From: Dipteris shenzhenensis
Lineage: Eukaryota; Polypodiophyta; Polypodiopsida; Gleicheniales
Assembly: GCA_047967505.1 (NCBI GenBank)
Contig: CM106540.1
Strand: one strand, 5' to 3'
Length of the DNA: 64,000 bases
The notes beneath the pieces were generated by a model. It had not been told where the DNA came from. It saw only the letters and a list, made by a program, of their open reading frames with translations, and ran no database searches. Each line of letters begins with the position of its first letter. Position 1 is the first letter of the stretch. Positions 31,324-43,300 of the stretch are shown here, in pieces. The position numbers and the translations under genes were made by a program.

Positions 31324-32911
31324 TGTCCGAGTCGACCTCCTCACCTCGATTGGCGATGGATATTCCATCAGCCAATCCTACTCCACCTCCACTGGTCGTG
31401 AAAACTATTACTTTTTCTTAAGACGAGTTGCAGCAGCTGAAGGACGTAGAGATTGAATGCTCTACCACGTTGCTTGCACGCATCTTCGGGTCTCACCCTT
31501 CCAGATCCCAAGCCAGAGATTTTGGATGCTTGCGGCTCTCCTCCCAGACCTCACTCCACGATTGTTAGATGTTCATCTTCTGGGACGAGGTTTTTTTCAT
31601 GTTGTTTTTGACACTCCAGAGGGTGCGAGCACAGTGCTCAAAGCTGAGTTTTTACACCTGGGACATAGGAAGATCTTCTTTGACGCCTTTGATATTGGTT
31701 TCAACCTAGTGGAGCCAAATAAGGAAATCTTTTCGCTCTTCATCAGATTTCTTGAGCTTCCCTAGGTTTACCATCGACTTCTTTCTGTTATTGGGGAGCA
31801 TTTTGGTGTGGTTGGTGAGATCCCACCCCTACCTGGGTTGCCATTGACTGCAGCAGAGGCAACTAAGGCTGATGGGGTACCTAGAGTTAGGATCCTTTGT
31901 AAGGATCCTAACCTCACGATGGACCATGTTATGATCCAGTGCTCGGATGGTTCCTTTTTTCGCTAGAGAGTAGAGATTACAGGCAGGTAGGACCAGTGCA
32001 TAATATGCAGGACCATTGGACACTTTGCTAGGGATTGCCCTGGGAAGAAGAAAAGGCTCAAGAAGCAATTTGGTACAGCTATCGTCCCACGGCCTCGACA
32101 GGGGGGTGGTACAGGTCCAGCACCTGCTCAGTCTGACAGGGGGGTGGTATAGTTCCAGCACCTGCTCCTCGGTCTTGACAGGGGAGTGGTACAGGTCTAG
32201 CACTTGCTCCTCGACCTCCACATGGCGGTCCTCCTCAGGATGGTGGTATAGCTCCTACTTGCTAGAGTGCTCCTCCACTGAGAGCTCCTTTGATATCGCC
32301 ACCTTCTACCTCATGTGCCTGTCGACCTTCTATCTCAGGGGCACCGGTTCGTGTGTAGATTCCTCCTTCAGGTCACGAGGATACACTAGAGGACTCTGCT
32401 TCACCTCGGGCTATCCCAATCTCACCTCACAGTTTGAGACGCTTCAGCTACAACCTCCCCGGTTGCAGCTTCTCCCCTAGAACCAGTGGTGCTAGACACT
32501 CTCCTCGAGGCAGTAGAGGTCTCTGCGGCTGGGCAGACACATGATCGAGAGCAGTCCTCACTTCCTCCCTTGGATAGGGAGAAGGGGATGGTTTACACTA
32601 TTGATCCTCTTCCCTCAGAGAGGATCCTTCGCACTCCGGTGTCTGGCCTGATTCACAGGAACTCATTTTCAGCTCTGGCAGATGCTTTAGATTTCCCAGA
32701 GCAGTTTGTGCCCTCTACTTTTGGTGAGCCAGTGATTGGGTTTCCTGTTGACAGGGCTTCTTCGTTAGGTGGTAGGGTTCTTTCCCCTGTTGATTTTTTG
32801 CCACTTGGTTCCATTTCTCACTCCTCGAGCAGGAGTTCTTTCCCTGTTGAGGGTTTTGTTTCCGCCACTAGGTTGGGTAAGGTGTTCCACTCTACATCCT
32901 CCCGTCGATGA
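31324..32911 (+). pseudogene. LINE C ORF1 (Gag-like), frameshifted
   Basis: It starts ATGTCCGAG at 31324, with a stop after about 32 codons and a frameshift near 31500. Then a DUF4283-like region follows (LDVHLLGRGFFHVVFDTPEG, FIRFLELP, HFGVVGEIPPLPG, VPRVRILC). The CCHC knuckle CIICRTIGHFARDC lies at about 32000-32040. The last 141 codons (32486-32911) are open and end in TGA overlapping the ORF2 ATG (ATGA). Such an overlap suits stop-and-restart translation. The role would be RNA binding in the LINE particle. Confidence 0.65.
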
Positions 32912-35900
32912 GGATTATTAGTTGGAACATACAGGGCCTAGGTGGCGTCCCACATCGTCGCCGCAAACAGCTGATTCGGGATCAGCTTCATCCAAGTGTT
33001 ACTGGGGGTTCTATTGATATCTTATTTATTCAGAAGCACAAACTGGATTCTAGAGATTGTGCCAAGTTAGAAAAGTTGCTTTCTGGCCATACATTTTGGT
33101 TGCTTGCCTTGGGCACTAGGGGGGGCACTTCTATTTCAGTTTCGCAGTCGGTTCTCCCCTCAGTTGTTGGACGCGGAGTCATTATTCCCTCTAGGGCTGG
33201 TGTAAGGTTGGTTTCCTTAACTTGTATACCTCCAACATTAGAGGGGAACGTGCCATTATGTGAAAGGATTTGCTCTTCTAGGCCCCCATTGCGGATTCAT
33301 GGGTGATTGGAGGTGACTTTAACATGGTTGAGTTACCATCAGACAAAAAAGAGGGTAGAGAAGGAGGACTTCACTCTTTGGAGAGAGCAGCTTGGGATGC
33401 CTTTCTTTTTCACTATTGTGGCAGAGATACTTGGTTAGATGATGCCTTTCTTATTCAGCCACGGTCCCTCCTATTCTCTTGGTCGAATAGGAGGTAGCAG
33501 ATGCCTATTCATGCACGCATTGACAGATTCTATGTAGATGATTGACAGATTCTATGTAGATGCCTATTCATGCACGCATTGACAGATTCTATGTAGATGA
33601 TTGAGCACTAGACAGAGGTAGATTGGTATGCATTGCTGCTGGGGTTTTCACTTCAGACCACTTTCTTGTTGTGCTGGCTATCTCAGAGCCTCACTTGAGA
33701 GACCGGTCGGCCAGTATTAGGATTCCAGATGTCTTGTACACAGAGGAGGACCTTACAGAGGCAGACCTGCAGATATGGGTTTCTCATGTCCAGGGTGGGC
33801 AGCCATATCCATCACATGTAGTTGCTGCCCTTTCTGGTATTAGCGACTTCTACCACTCAGTTGCTTATACTAAGAGATGAGATATTCTTAGATGTGAGAT
33901 TGGTGTTCGCTACAAGTTGGTAGCTTTGCAGAGGGAAGAGTAGAAACGGCCTTCAAATGCTTGGATTCAGGAGCGCCTTGTTGCAGCAAGGACTCATCAG
34001 CAGATATTGCTTGATCAGAGAGCAGAGTATGCCTTTCATGCACGGGTGTCCTTTTGGATTCAGATGGGTGGCATAGTCAATAAACACTTTTTCTCTACTC
34101 TTGGCCCTAGAAATAGTAGAGAGAGTGTATCCCAGCTTATTGACTCACATGGGGTTTTACAAACAGATCCAGATAATGTCATGCGCATAGCTTCAGATTT
34201 TTATGCCTGGGATAGAGAGGATGCTAGACAGGTTATTTGGCAGAGCATCCCCTTGGTGGTGAAACCGGATATGCATTTTTTGCTTGATGCACCTTTCATC
34301 AACACAGAGTTCAGGATTGCACTTTCAGTCCTTCACAAGGGCAAGTGCCCAGGTTCGGATGACCTCACTCCTTTTTTCATTGCATTTTGGGATATGATTG
34401 GAGACTACATTACGTTAGCCTTGCAGGGCATTTGGGACTCTGGCGAGATGCCCGGGACGCTCAAAGAGGGTCTCATCCACCTTATCCTGAAAGGTTGTAG
34501 AAATTTAGTATCCCAGTGGAGGCCTATCACACTTTTGGGGACATGTTACAAGATTCTGGCCAAGGCAATCAGCCTCTGATTACAGCTCCTTCTCCCAGAT
34601 CTTATTCATGACACTCAGACGGGATTTGTGCATGGCAGAAGTATTTTTAATAACATTTTCTCTTTTTGGGAAGCTTCAAAGTGGGCCATGCAGAGCGGCC
34701 AGAATCTAGCCATTCTACTCTTGGATTTTAAGAAAGCTTATGACAGAGTAGATTGGGATTTTTGGAGGGCACCCTTCTACGTTTTGGCTTTACTGATGCT
34801 TGGATCAGAGGTGTTTCCTCTTTGTACAGATCAGCCGACAACCAGGTACTTATTGGTGGGATAAGGGGTGAGAGATTTCAGATTTCTAGATCAGTTCATC
34901 AGGGATGTCCCCTTGCTTCCTTTCTTTTTTTGTTCGTGGCTGAAGCTATGAGTATCTATGTTAGATCTCAAGCTGACATCTTTGGGCTGAGACTTCCCAT
35001 CAGAATGGAAGAGGAGCTACTTAACAGTGAGTTGGCAGATGACACAACAGTTTACTTGGATGCCACACCACAGATGCTCACTTCTTTCAGGACAGCATTG
35101 GATTTATTTTGCTTGGCAGTGGGAGCGCAGATAAATTGGCATATATCCAATGGCTTTTGGATCAGTGATGAGGACACTCCAGTTTAGGGGCCTGACATAG
35201 GATTCACTTGGGTTCAGAGAGGTGTGCCTGTCAAGTATTTGGGTTGCTAGGTTGGCTTGGATATTTCTTCCATGCATTAGTTTGCTCCCGTGTTGGAGAG
35301 CATCAGGAGGAAGCTCATTTTTTGGAGCTCAGCCAAGTTGGATCTTGCCTCTAGAGTTGTGGTGGTCAACCAGGTCCTCTTGGCCACGCCCTGGTTTGTT
35401 TGTTCATGCTGGTGCCATTTTAGGGACTACATCACTCAGCTCAGAAGATCGATCAGAAATTTTCTTTGGAGTGGGCTTGATGGCACAACAAATGTGTTAG
35501 CCAGGGTGGCTTGGGAGACTCTCATTATCCTTACACATGAAGGGAGTCTCAATATTATTGATCCAGATTTACAGTGTAGAGCTTTGCTCTGCAAGATTGT
35601 GGTGCGGGGACTTATGCCAGGGTAGGAGTCGTGGAAGGCATTTCTTATTAGCAGCATATAGACATGCACACCTTCTTCAGACTGGATGAGCAATATTAGG
35701 TCGATTTTCACCACATCTTACCTCAGATCACCTTTGTCCCCTCTCATGGTTGCCATACTGAAAGCATGGGTCAGTTTCAGAAGCACTCTTCGGCGGATTC
35801 CTCCTTCCTCTCGTGAAGAGATTGATAGGCAATCGATCATGTGGTATGACAGTATATTGGATGATCATGGCAGACCACTTGGTGTCTCACTCTACATGCA

Positions 35901-37268
35901 GTGGTCCAGGTGGGGGAGGGGTTCCGCATCATCTTTGGGGTCATGGAAAGCTTTCCGCAAGCTTCCAGAGGAGACCAAATCTCAGTTGACAGGATATCTC
36001 AGAGAGAGTGCAAGGAGGATCTTGCAGATTGAGGCATTTTCTTCTAGCGGATTGGGTAGACACAGATGATATGCCACTCACTTGCTCCACTTGGGTAGGT
36101 ACTTTTATGAGAGGCAGTGTTCCTCTTTAGGTTTTGGCCTTTCGAGATGCACATGAGGATGCTTTAGTTTTTAGTGTGCATAATGGTGGCAGATTGCTCA
36201 GGTCTACAGAGGACATCTTGCTTGAGTATGCTTTTCAGCCTATTAGGGTTGTAGAGGGCTTTTGGTGTAGGGATTAGATTCAGAGTGGTTCCTCAACCCA
36301 GACCCCCGGCTACTCTTCATCGGATCTTGGAGGCTTTGGCTCTACGGGGGAGTTCCCATTAGGTATTTGCAGGGGGACCCTAGAGAGTGGGAGTGGATTG
36401 ACGTAGGGCATCGAGAGAAGAGCATCCCCTTCTTTTGTTACACGACGGTCAGTAATGTTAGGAGATTCTAGCTCAGTAGTAGAGGTTGGAGACCTTCCAG
36501 AGTTCCTCATTGGGAGACATTTAATATCACTGTGGATTTGCAGAGGTGTTTCTGGAAGAGACTTTGGAAATCCCATAGGAATAGAAAGATCACTCTCTTC
36601 TTTTGGCTTCCTATCCATGATGGGATTGTAGTGAATCTTTAGAGATCCAGGTTCGGAGCCAACCCTACTTGCCCTCGTTGCCTCTCTGCTTTGGAGACTA
36701 TTCAGCATTGCTTATGGGATTGCAGATAGGCGAGCATGATTTGGATAGGGGTAGCCAGGGTTTTCAGTCAATTTGCCCACTCCCCATTCTTTATGACATA
36801 GGGCTCAGTGGCTTGGCTTTCTCTTACAGGGCCTTAGGTATTCTATGAGAGACTTGACTCCTCTCGGGCCATTTCGATTCGACGTCTTCAGGTTGAGTCT
36901 TGTTCGTTGGATGTGATACCACACCTTTCTTTTGCAGCTGTACATGCCTCTGTGGATACCTCTTGGGAGATTCTAGCGAGCATAGCATCCTAGCATATTT
37001 GGAGAGTCAGATGCATAGAGGCATTGGAGGGAACTCAGGTTCATCCCTCGCACACATTGGCTAGTATCTGGACAGACATATCTGGACAGACACTGTACAT
37101 ACTTTGATGGCTGTATGGACGAGTATGCAGGGAGACTCCTGCGCAGCCTCATCTAGGAGGGCTTCTTTTTTCAGGGAATGGAAGGATTCTCCTTTCTTCT
37201 CTGAGACTCCTACAGGGTTGAGGTGGTACTTTCAGCCTCAGCCTTGGTTGTTTTTCGCCTCACTTTGA
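32908..37268 (+). pseudogene. LINE C ORF2: endonuclease-RT-zinc finger, broken
   Basis: The endonuclease begins MRIISWNIQGLGG (32908), with QKHKLDSRD and, after a frameshift, IGGDFNMVEL. RT motifs are spread over frames: GKCPGSDDLTPFF, QWRPITLLGTCYKILAKA, GFVHGRSIFNNI, DFKKAYDRVDW, VHQGCPLASFLFLF and the catalytic LADDT near 35035. Then come an LRKLIFWSS-type linker, a zinc-finger region with ANPTCPRCL and IQHCLWDC (36660-36725), and a C-terminal end at 37268. A direct repeat of about 40 bp occurs at 33500-33600. It cannot make a full protein as it stands. Confidence 0.85.
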
Positions 37269-37368
37269 GGGGGTTTATTTATCCTCATGATTTCATGATG
37301 TATTCCGCTTAGAGCTTGCTCTCGTGGGCTTTTTCTCTTACTTAATAGAAGTCTATTTCTTGAAAAAA

Positions 37369-37716
37369 AAAGTATCAAACTCTTCCATTTTCAGCTTATA
37401 AAATTGAGAGTTGGTAATCTTGTTACCAAATATATTCTCAAGGCGTGCCCAAATCTCCTTTGCCTTGGACTTGAAGTCGATGTGATGAATCAATGAATCA
37501 TCTAGGCAAAGCCCATTGATTGCGATGGCTCTCGAATTGTGTTGCTTCCAAATCTTTCGTGTTTGAAGCTCCGTTGATGCCTCAAGTGCTTCATCATCTT
37601 CAATGGCATCCAAACTTTCTCCTTCATGAGGAGTTGCAGTTTTGTTTGCCGTGTGGGAAATCCGTCCCCCTTGAATTTGTCCACAAGGAGAGAGTTGGTG
37701 GAAAGCGAACCCATAA
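37369..37716 (-). pseudogene. Gag N-terminal half of second gag-only Copia
   Basis: Minus codons start MGSLSTNSLLVDKFKGDGF. A frameshift near 37650 follows, then LCLDDSLIHHIDFKSKAKEIW and YKLKMEEFDT up to the LINE C junction. This matches the start of UBN2-type Copia gag and joins to the C-terminal half at 30657. From 37717 to 38382 is the leader between PBS and gag, with no gene. Confidence 0.7.
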
Positions 37717-38382
37717 AGCTGGCATAGGATAGAGAAGAGTGATGGATAGAATGAAGGGCACAAGCGAGCTGAGGGAGATATGGCAGGTTGAGGAAGAAAT
37801 GGGAGAAATGGCGGGCAAAAGGAAAAAAAAATGGCGGGCACAATGAAGATGTAGGAGAGGAAGAAATGGCAGGTAGAATATGGGCACCAACTTGCGGGCA
37901 ACAACTCCAAGAGAATGTTAGGCAGAAGAAGCAAATGGCGGGCTAGAGAAGAGATCAACGATCAAGAGGATGGATAGCTCCACGTTGATCTGGCTGCATC
38001 ATGCTTGGGCTGTCAAATCATTGAGCTCTAGAACAAAATTCGTGCGCAGAAATAAATTTCGTCACTTCTTACAAGGGCTGTAACTTTTCACAGAAAACTC
38101 AGATTGCAATGATGTAAAAATGACATTTGTAGTACTTAGAGTCCTCTACAACTTTGCTGAAGAGATAAAGCCGTGATTCTGCTTCTAGATCCGGATAGAA
38201 GTGTCACATCGTCTGCAGGTCACAGAAAGATGTAGTTGAAGGAAGGAGAAGAGAGGTGGCAGATCATGGCATGGAGAAGAGAGCTCTAGATGGAATTGGA
38301 GAAGCCATTTCTCTAAGGGGTATGAGGGAGAGAGGCTTCAATGTCCTCAATCTCTTACCTTAACCTCTTGGAAGATAGTCTA

Positions 38383-38497
38383 GCTCTGATACCATATGAA
38401 GATGCAAGACATGGAATGGAATGGAAAGGAAAAGCAAGACTAGGAAAGCATAATGGAAATGAAATCATACGAGAAAGAAATATACAACCAAGCAAAG
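38383..38497 (-). repeat. PBS and truncated 5' LTR (minus) of second gag-only Copia
   Basis: GCTCTGATACCA (38383-38394) is the reverse complement of the PBS. 38396-38497 matches 29353-29452 of the 3' LTR, then similarity stops abruptly at CTCTATCAACC. About two-thirds of the LTR is missing. Confidence 0.75.
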
Positions 38498-38499
38498 CT

Positions 38500-39300
38500 C
38501 TATCAACCTTCGTCAGCGTCAAATTAATGAAGGTTGGATTAGCAAGTTGGATCCATAACCTAATTGGCACCATCCTAAGCTCTTTGATGTAATCTTCTTA
38601 AAGGAGTACTTACGGGCATCTCCATGTCTCAGAACCCATCCCCAGTTCTATGCAGTTCCACGGTGTAAAAAATGGAAAGCCAACATACACACTTTGGTTG
38701 AAGATCGAACCATTAATTGGCCAATGATCGAACCATACTCTGGTGTAGAATGGAATATCCAAAGCACAATGGTCCGAGCACTTCAGCAGCATGAGCAAAT
38801 AATGCGCGGCAACATTGATCGCTTCCCTCGCCAAAGTGCTATATTTTGTAAAACATTGGAATTCATTCTAAAGGTCCCATGTAATCTTGATTCCCATTTG
38901 CCTCCACTCAGCTTTAATCCCAATGAAAGGATCGATGCTCAGATTAAAAGCTAACTCTATCAAAGAGTGATCTTCTTAGAAGCACACCACATATCTCTGT
39001 TCGAGCAAATGGTGGATACAGGCTACCTGAAAACTGCACAAAAATTGTATGGTGCTAAGGCTTTACAACAGGATCGACTGGCACGACACAAGTTCCACAG
39101 CCACTGGACTAAAAGCATGGCAACCCAGGTACATGCTCACAATCAGCCATAACCCGAGGACGGGTAATAAAATGGATCCAGGAGTATGTTGTCTCTGTGC
39201 CAACATGGACTTAGGTAGAATAGCATGTGTGTGTAGAGTAGCGGAAAAGCTCCGCTTGTACTTGCATAAGGCTAGAAATAATCCCTCTTAGAAATCCAAC
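38500..39300. other. No confident gene; possible small exon on minus
   Basis: A minus open segment ends at 38614 just before GTAAGT (38613-38608) and includes DHWPINGSIFNQS and FFTPWNCIELGMGSE. I do not recognise it. Nothing else is supported here. Confidence 0.25.
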
Positions 39301-39309
39301 TTACAAGTT

Positions 39310-39590
39310 CTATAAACGACTCCTACATGCGAGTTGTACATGCGAGTTGTACATGCAAGTTCTACATACGAGTTGTACATACGACTTCTACATGCAACTT
39401 TTATATGCGAGTTCTACATGTAGAAAGAGAATGTGTTACAACTTCTATATGCGAGTTCTACATGTAGAAAGAGAATGTGTTACAACTTCTATATGCGAGT
39501 TCTACATGTAGAAAGAGAATGTATTACAACTTCTACATACGACTTCTACATGTAGAGAGAGAATGTGTTACACTTCCTACATACCGAGAG
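39310..39590. repeat. Minisatellite: 14-15-bp and then 44-bp units
   Basis: Short ACATGCGAGTTGT-like units at 39310-39405 give way to a 44-bp unit. Its TAGAAAGAGAATGTGTTA part starts at 39421, 39465, 39509 and 39553. Confidence 0.85.
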
Positions 39591-39734
39591 AGAAGCTCTC
39601 CAACTTGTATATATACTCCATAATGGAATGAAGCCCGCACTCTTTGGGGCATTGTGTTGAGTTCTACTTTGGTTATCCAAGCAATTGTCTCAAGTGTCCA
39701 TGCTTCCTTGCACTCCACATCCAAAAGCATGTCC

Positions 39735-39945
39735 TAACCTTGCAACTCCTCCTCACTTCTCCTCTGACCTTGCAACCCATCCTGTCCCTCTCCTCCTTCC
39801 TCCTCCTCCTCCCTTCTCCCTCCTCCTCCTCCCTCCTCCTCCTCCTCCTCCTCTCTCCTCCTCCCTTCTCCTCCTTCTCCTCTCTCCTCCTTCCTCTTTC
39901 TCCTCCTCCTCCACCTTCTCCTCCCTCCTCTCTCTTCTTTCCCCC
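39735..39945. repeat. TCC/CTCCTC-rich simple repeat
   Basis: Long imperfect (CTC)n/(TCC)n tract. Open frames on both strands here are Leu/Ser/Pro or Glu/Arg low-complexity. Confidence 0.9.
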
Positions 39946-40059
39946 ATGCTCTTATACCTTCTTTCTCTCCCACTCCTATGCTCCCCCTAAACCCTTTGTT
40001 CCTCGACCCTCAAACTCCATGATCTACGAGGGAGATGAGGTCTCCACCATGTACTATAC

Positions 40060-40170
40060 CCTAAACCTTGGATCCTCCTTCTAATCTTGGAACCTCCTTC
40101 TAAACCTTGGAACTCCCTCTAACCCTGAAACCTCCTTCTAAACCTTGGAACCTCCTCCTAAACCCTGCAA
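40060..40170. repeat. ~20-bp tandem repeat CCTTCTAAACCTTGGAACCT
   Basis: About five imperfect units. They resemble CCCTAAA telomere-like words superficially, but the unit is 20 bp. Confidence 0.7.
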
Positions 40171-40399
40171 CCCCCAATGAAGGCGAAAGCCTTCATTACC
40201 TTAATCATGATGATACATGTTCCTTTTACACATCCATGCACTTTGTTTGCTTATCACACTTAAGCCTACGTCTCTTACCGAAACACGACTCGAGGTCCTA
40301 AGCTACACATATACTACAACCGACAACCCCAATATATCTGTAGATGACAAAAAGCCTCGGAACCCTGCATACTAAGAATACCCAGCTCTTCCTACGAAA

Positions 40400-43300
40400 G
40401 CAGTAGGAAAGAGTAAACAGCTTCTTGCACTAGGTGTTAGAATGGCACTGGTGCATTTTTTAGGCTGAACGTCATTACATTAGAGACGAAGACCCCCCAT
40501 TCGATGATGAATGCCATGATTTTTTTGCCTCTTTGGCCATTCAGACCTGATTATACCCATTGAACTCATTGAGGAATGAGATCATTTGATGCCCAGCGAG
40601 TGCGTCTAACTTGGAATCCTAACATGGAATCATGAAAAGGAGAGGGGATGGATCGGTCACGGTTGTGATGTTAAGCTAGCGGTAATCCACGTAAACCCGC
40701 AACTTCTTCTCTTGGGTACAATTACAATTAGGAGATCCAAGTCACAATGTCGGTAAATGAAACCCACTTGCAGTACTTTATCAATCTCTTCCTTGACCCG
40801 TTTTGCATAGTTTGGGTTCATCCGGTAACATTGTTGCTAAATCGATTTAGCATCATCCTTAAGGACAATCATGTGCTGATAAAACTAAGGGTCAATACCC
40901 TTCATATCTATATAGCTCCATGCGAAGACATCAACAAATGTCCCAAGAGAAGGACTTTTAGTTTTATTTGGAACTCGGGGCTGAGCCAAGTGCTAACAAG
41001 GACCATCCGTGGGTCATTCTCGATGCCAAGATTAATGTCTATTAGGGCATCCTCGGTCACCCTTCAAGAGTGTTGCAATTTCCACTCAAAATCTTATCTT
41101 CAGCTGCTTCAAGCAATGGATTCGGATCATCCTTGACTAGCAAATCATCATCTAGCAATGGTCTTTCTCAAGGGAAGTGGTATTTGTCGAGTATGGAAAC
41201 TACATCCACCTCGCAACGCGAGTAACAATGTCTGAGTTCTTCCGAAGGAACTCCTCTTTGTCGTCATCAAGTCCTTTGGTCATGTTGACCTCTTCAGCCA
41301 TTTGTGGACGGACGTGTGTGAATTGGCCTCTTGGCCTTGAGGGACATCTTTACTTTTTTCTTACCCTGTCAGATCGTGACCTGATCATAATGCCAGTCTT
41401 GTTTCACACGTGCTTGCCGCAGCTACAATCTATTGAGCAATATCAGATAGGCATTGCTAATGTCTAAAATCTGAAGAACAATGATGGCAACCACGAACGT
41501 TAGATTTGCCACCCTAATCAAAGTGCTGCGGAAGAGGCCAATCGACTGTACACGGCATTGATCTACTATCCTAACCACAAATGACACTAGTTCCCATCCG
41601 AAGAATCCAAGACACCAGCACATATCATCCAATATTACGTTGACCCCTAACTGCAATTGGGCAATGCGCCTGGAATCACTTGCCCCTCTAATGTCACTAT
41701 AATCACAACAATATTGATGCTTTTGGTTGTGTTGATGGTAGTTCTAGCTGGGTGACACACACCATAAGACTGTCCCAGACAATCCTATGACGTGTTAGGA
41801 AATGGAGTCAACTTGAGTCAATTTTGGTTTGTTCTAATGAGTCCTAGTGTGAGTTTTATAGTACTAGGTGTTTAGGAGTGCCACACATCATATTGGGAGT
41901 TATCCCATATACATTTGGTACTTTGTGTGTGTGTGCCTATCCTATAAAGGCATTGTACTTTCACTTGTCAAATCAATCAAGCCTCAAGTGTCATCTGGTT
42001 ATGTAAGTACTTTCCTTTTGGTTGTTCATTTCTTTCTAGCATTTCATTTCCATTTCCATTATGTTTACTATCTAGTCTAGTCTTTCATGTCTTAGCCTAG
42101 ACTACCTTGCCTCCCATCCAGTTCCAACATGATGCACATGGGTAGGATTGATACTATCGATAAAACTACAACACTGAGCTGGTTATAGAGCTTCTAACGG
42201 AAGGTTAGTACCAAATCCACCAATAGTTGCTTGATTGGCACATTGATCTATAAATCCTTCACCACACTCCAAATGTCAAACTCAACCTTGGAAGACACTT
42301 GCTCACCCGCACCTAGATTTTTCGCCATTTTTCAAAACACACTCAACCCGATCTAGGGGAGTTCCTCTTGCTCTTTAAGAATTGTTTCCAATGGGCTCTT
42401 TATACTAGACATCGGGTCAACTGGAGGTTGCAAATACTACACCCACTCAGTCACACTGTCATGAACATTTGCATGATCCTATCAATTAATTGGCTCGAGA
42501 TTGGCTCTTTGTTCTTCTTGTCTGGTCGGCCAGACAACAACATGGGACCTAGCGGAATCTTCATCGCCCGTATCACCACATTGGTAGTGACACCAATGTC
42601 AACCATTGCAATCTCTGGCTCGTCTAGAGCAACAATATGTACATTATGGATTTGAGGTGTTGCAAGCACTGGCACGGCAAGCTTAGCACACAATGCATCC
42701 TTCTTGGCATGGTGTTTCTTGAACAGCTCGCACGCACTCTTTCGATGGCCGAGCACATCATAGTAATAGCAAATTATCTGGCCCGAAGACCACAATAAGG
42801 TCTTTGACAAGGGGGATAGGGTCTGTCTTGAGCGGCTAGATCTGCATGACCAGGGCCGCAGTTTAAACTAGGGCGATAGGCATGGCTTGGACAGGAATCA
42901 TAGTGGGCACAGGTGGCATGATGATGAGCGTTGTATCTACAAACGTCAATGGTGTGAGTTGTAGTTTGTCATATGGCACAATATAGCTGATTGAGGCCGC
43001 ATTCCTCTAGTCCACGGCCGTTGTGCGACATTTTGAACACCAAACACCACGACGTAGACGTCGGGAGACTTCAGTGCCATCTTCAAGCAAGCGAGTCGCA
43101 GCAAGGCCACGATCTATGGTTGATGTGTTGGGTTTGTTGGTCGCCCTTTTGCACTCATGGCGTTCACGAGATTTATCATCCGCACTTCTATCATCAAAGT
43201 CTGTGTCAGAACAGTTGTCAACCCCATGGATCCTTGGTTCACGCTTTGTGTGGACCAGAATTTGTTCGACACGACAGGCACCATCGACGATCGTTTCGAA

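Larger units (their letters stand above)
30658..37368 (+). mobile_element. LINE C, full-length but decayed
   Basis: Flanking AAAGTATCAGACTCT (30643-30657) and AAAGTATCAAACTCT (37369-37383) form a 15-bp target duplication with one difference. The interior runs from a C-rich leader (30.7-31.3 kb) to ORF1, ORF2, 3' UTR and an A-tract at 37362-37370. The insertion splits a Copia gag reading frame. The element is about 6.7 kb, the usual size for plant L1. It carries many stops and frameshifts. Confidence 0.88.
29353..38497 (-). mobile_element. Second gag-only Copia-type element (minus), interrupted by LINE C
   Basis: On minus the order is: truncated 5' LTR (38497-38395), PBS TGGTATCAGAGC (38394-38383), gag (about 37716-37369 continuing at 30657-30267), a short tail, an ATGGGGGA polypurine tract, then the 3' LTR (29658-29353). 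With LINE C removed, the internal region is about 2 kb and holds gag only. Most of the 5' LTR is missing, so no flanking duplication can be tested. The LTR family recurs at 52046. Confidence 0.75.

Noticed and set aside
30670-31370. Proline/leucine-rich frames
   Set aside because: Low-complexity C-rich LINE C leader.
36310-36708. 132-codon minus frame, and its equivalent 19314-19673 on plus
   Set aside because: Antisense of the LINE zinc-finger region in both copies. Its persistence in two copies reflects shared sequence, not a second gene.
39310-39590. Possible CRISPR-like array (44-bp regular units)
   Set aside because: Units are contiguous near-identical tandem repeats with no unique spacers, and the context is a plant genome.
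39685-39990. Ser/Pro/Leu-rich plus frame and Glu/Arg-rich minus frames
   Set aside because: Direct consequence of the (TCC)n simple repeat.
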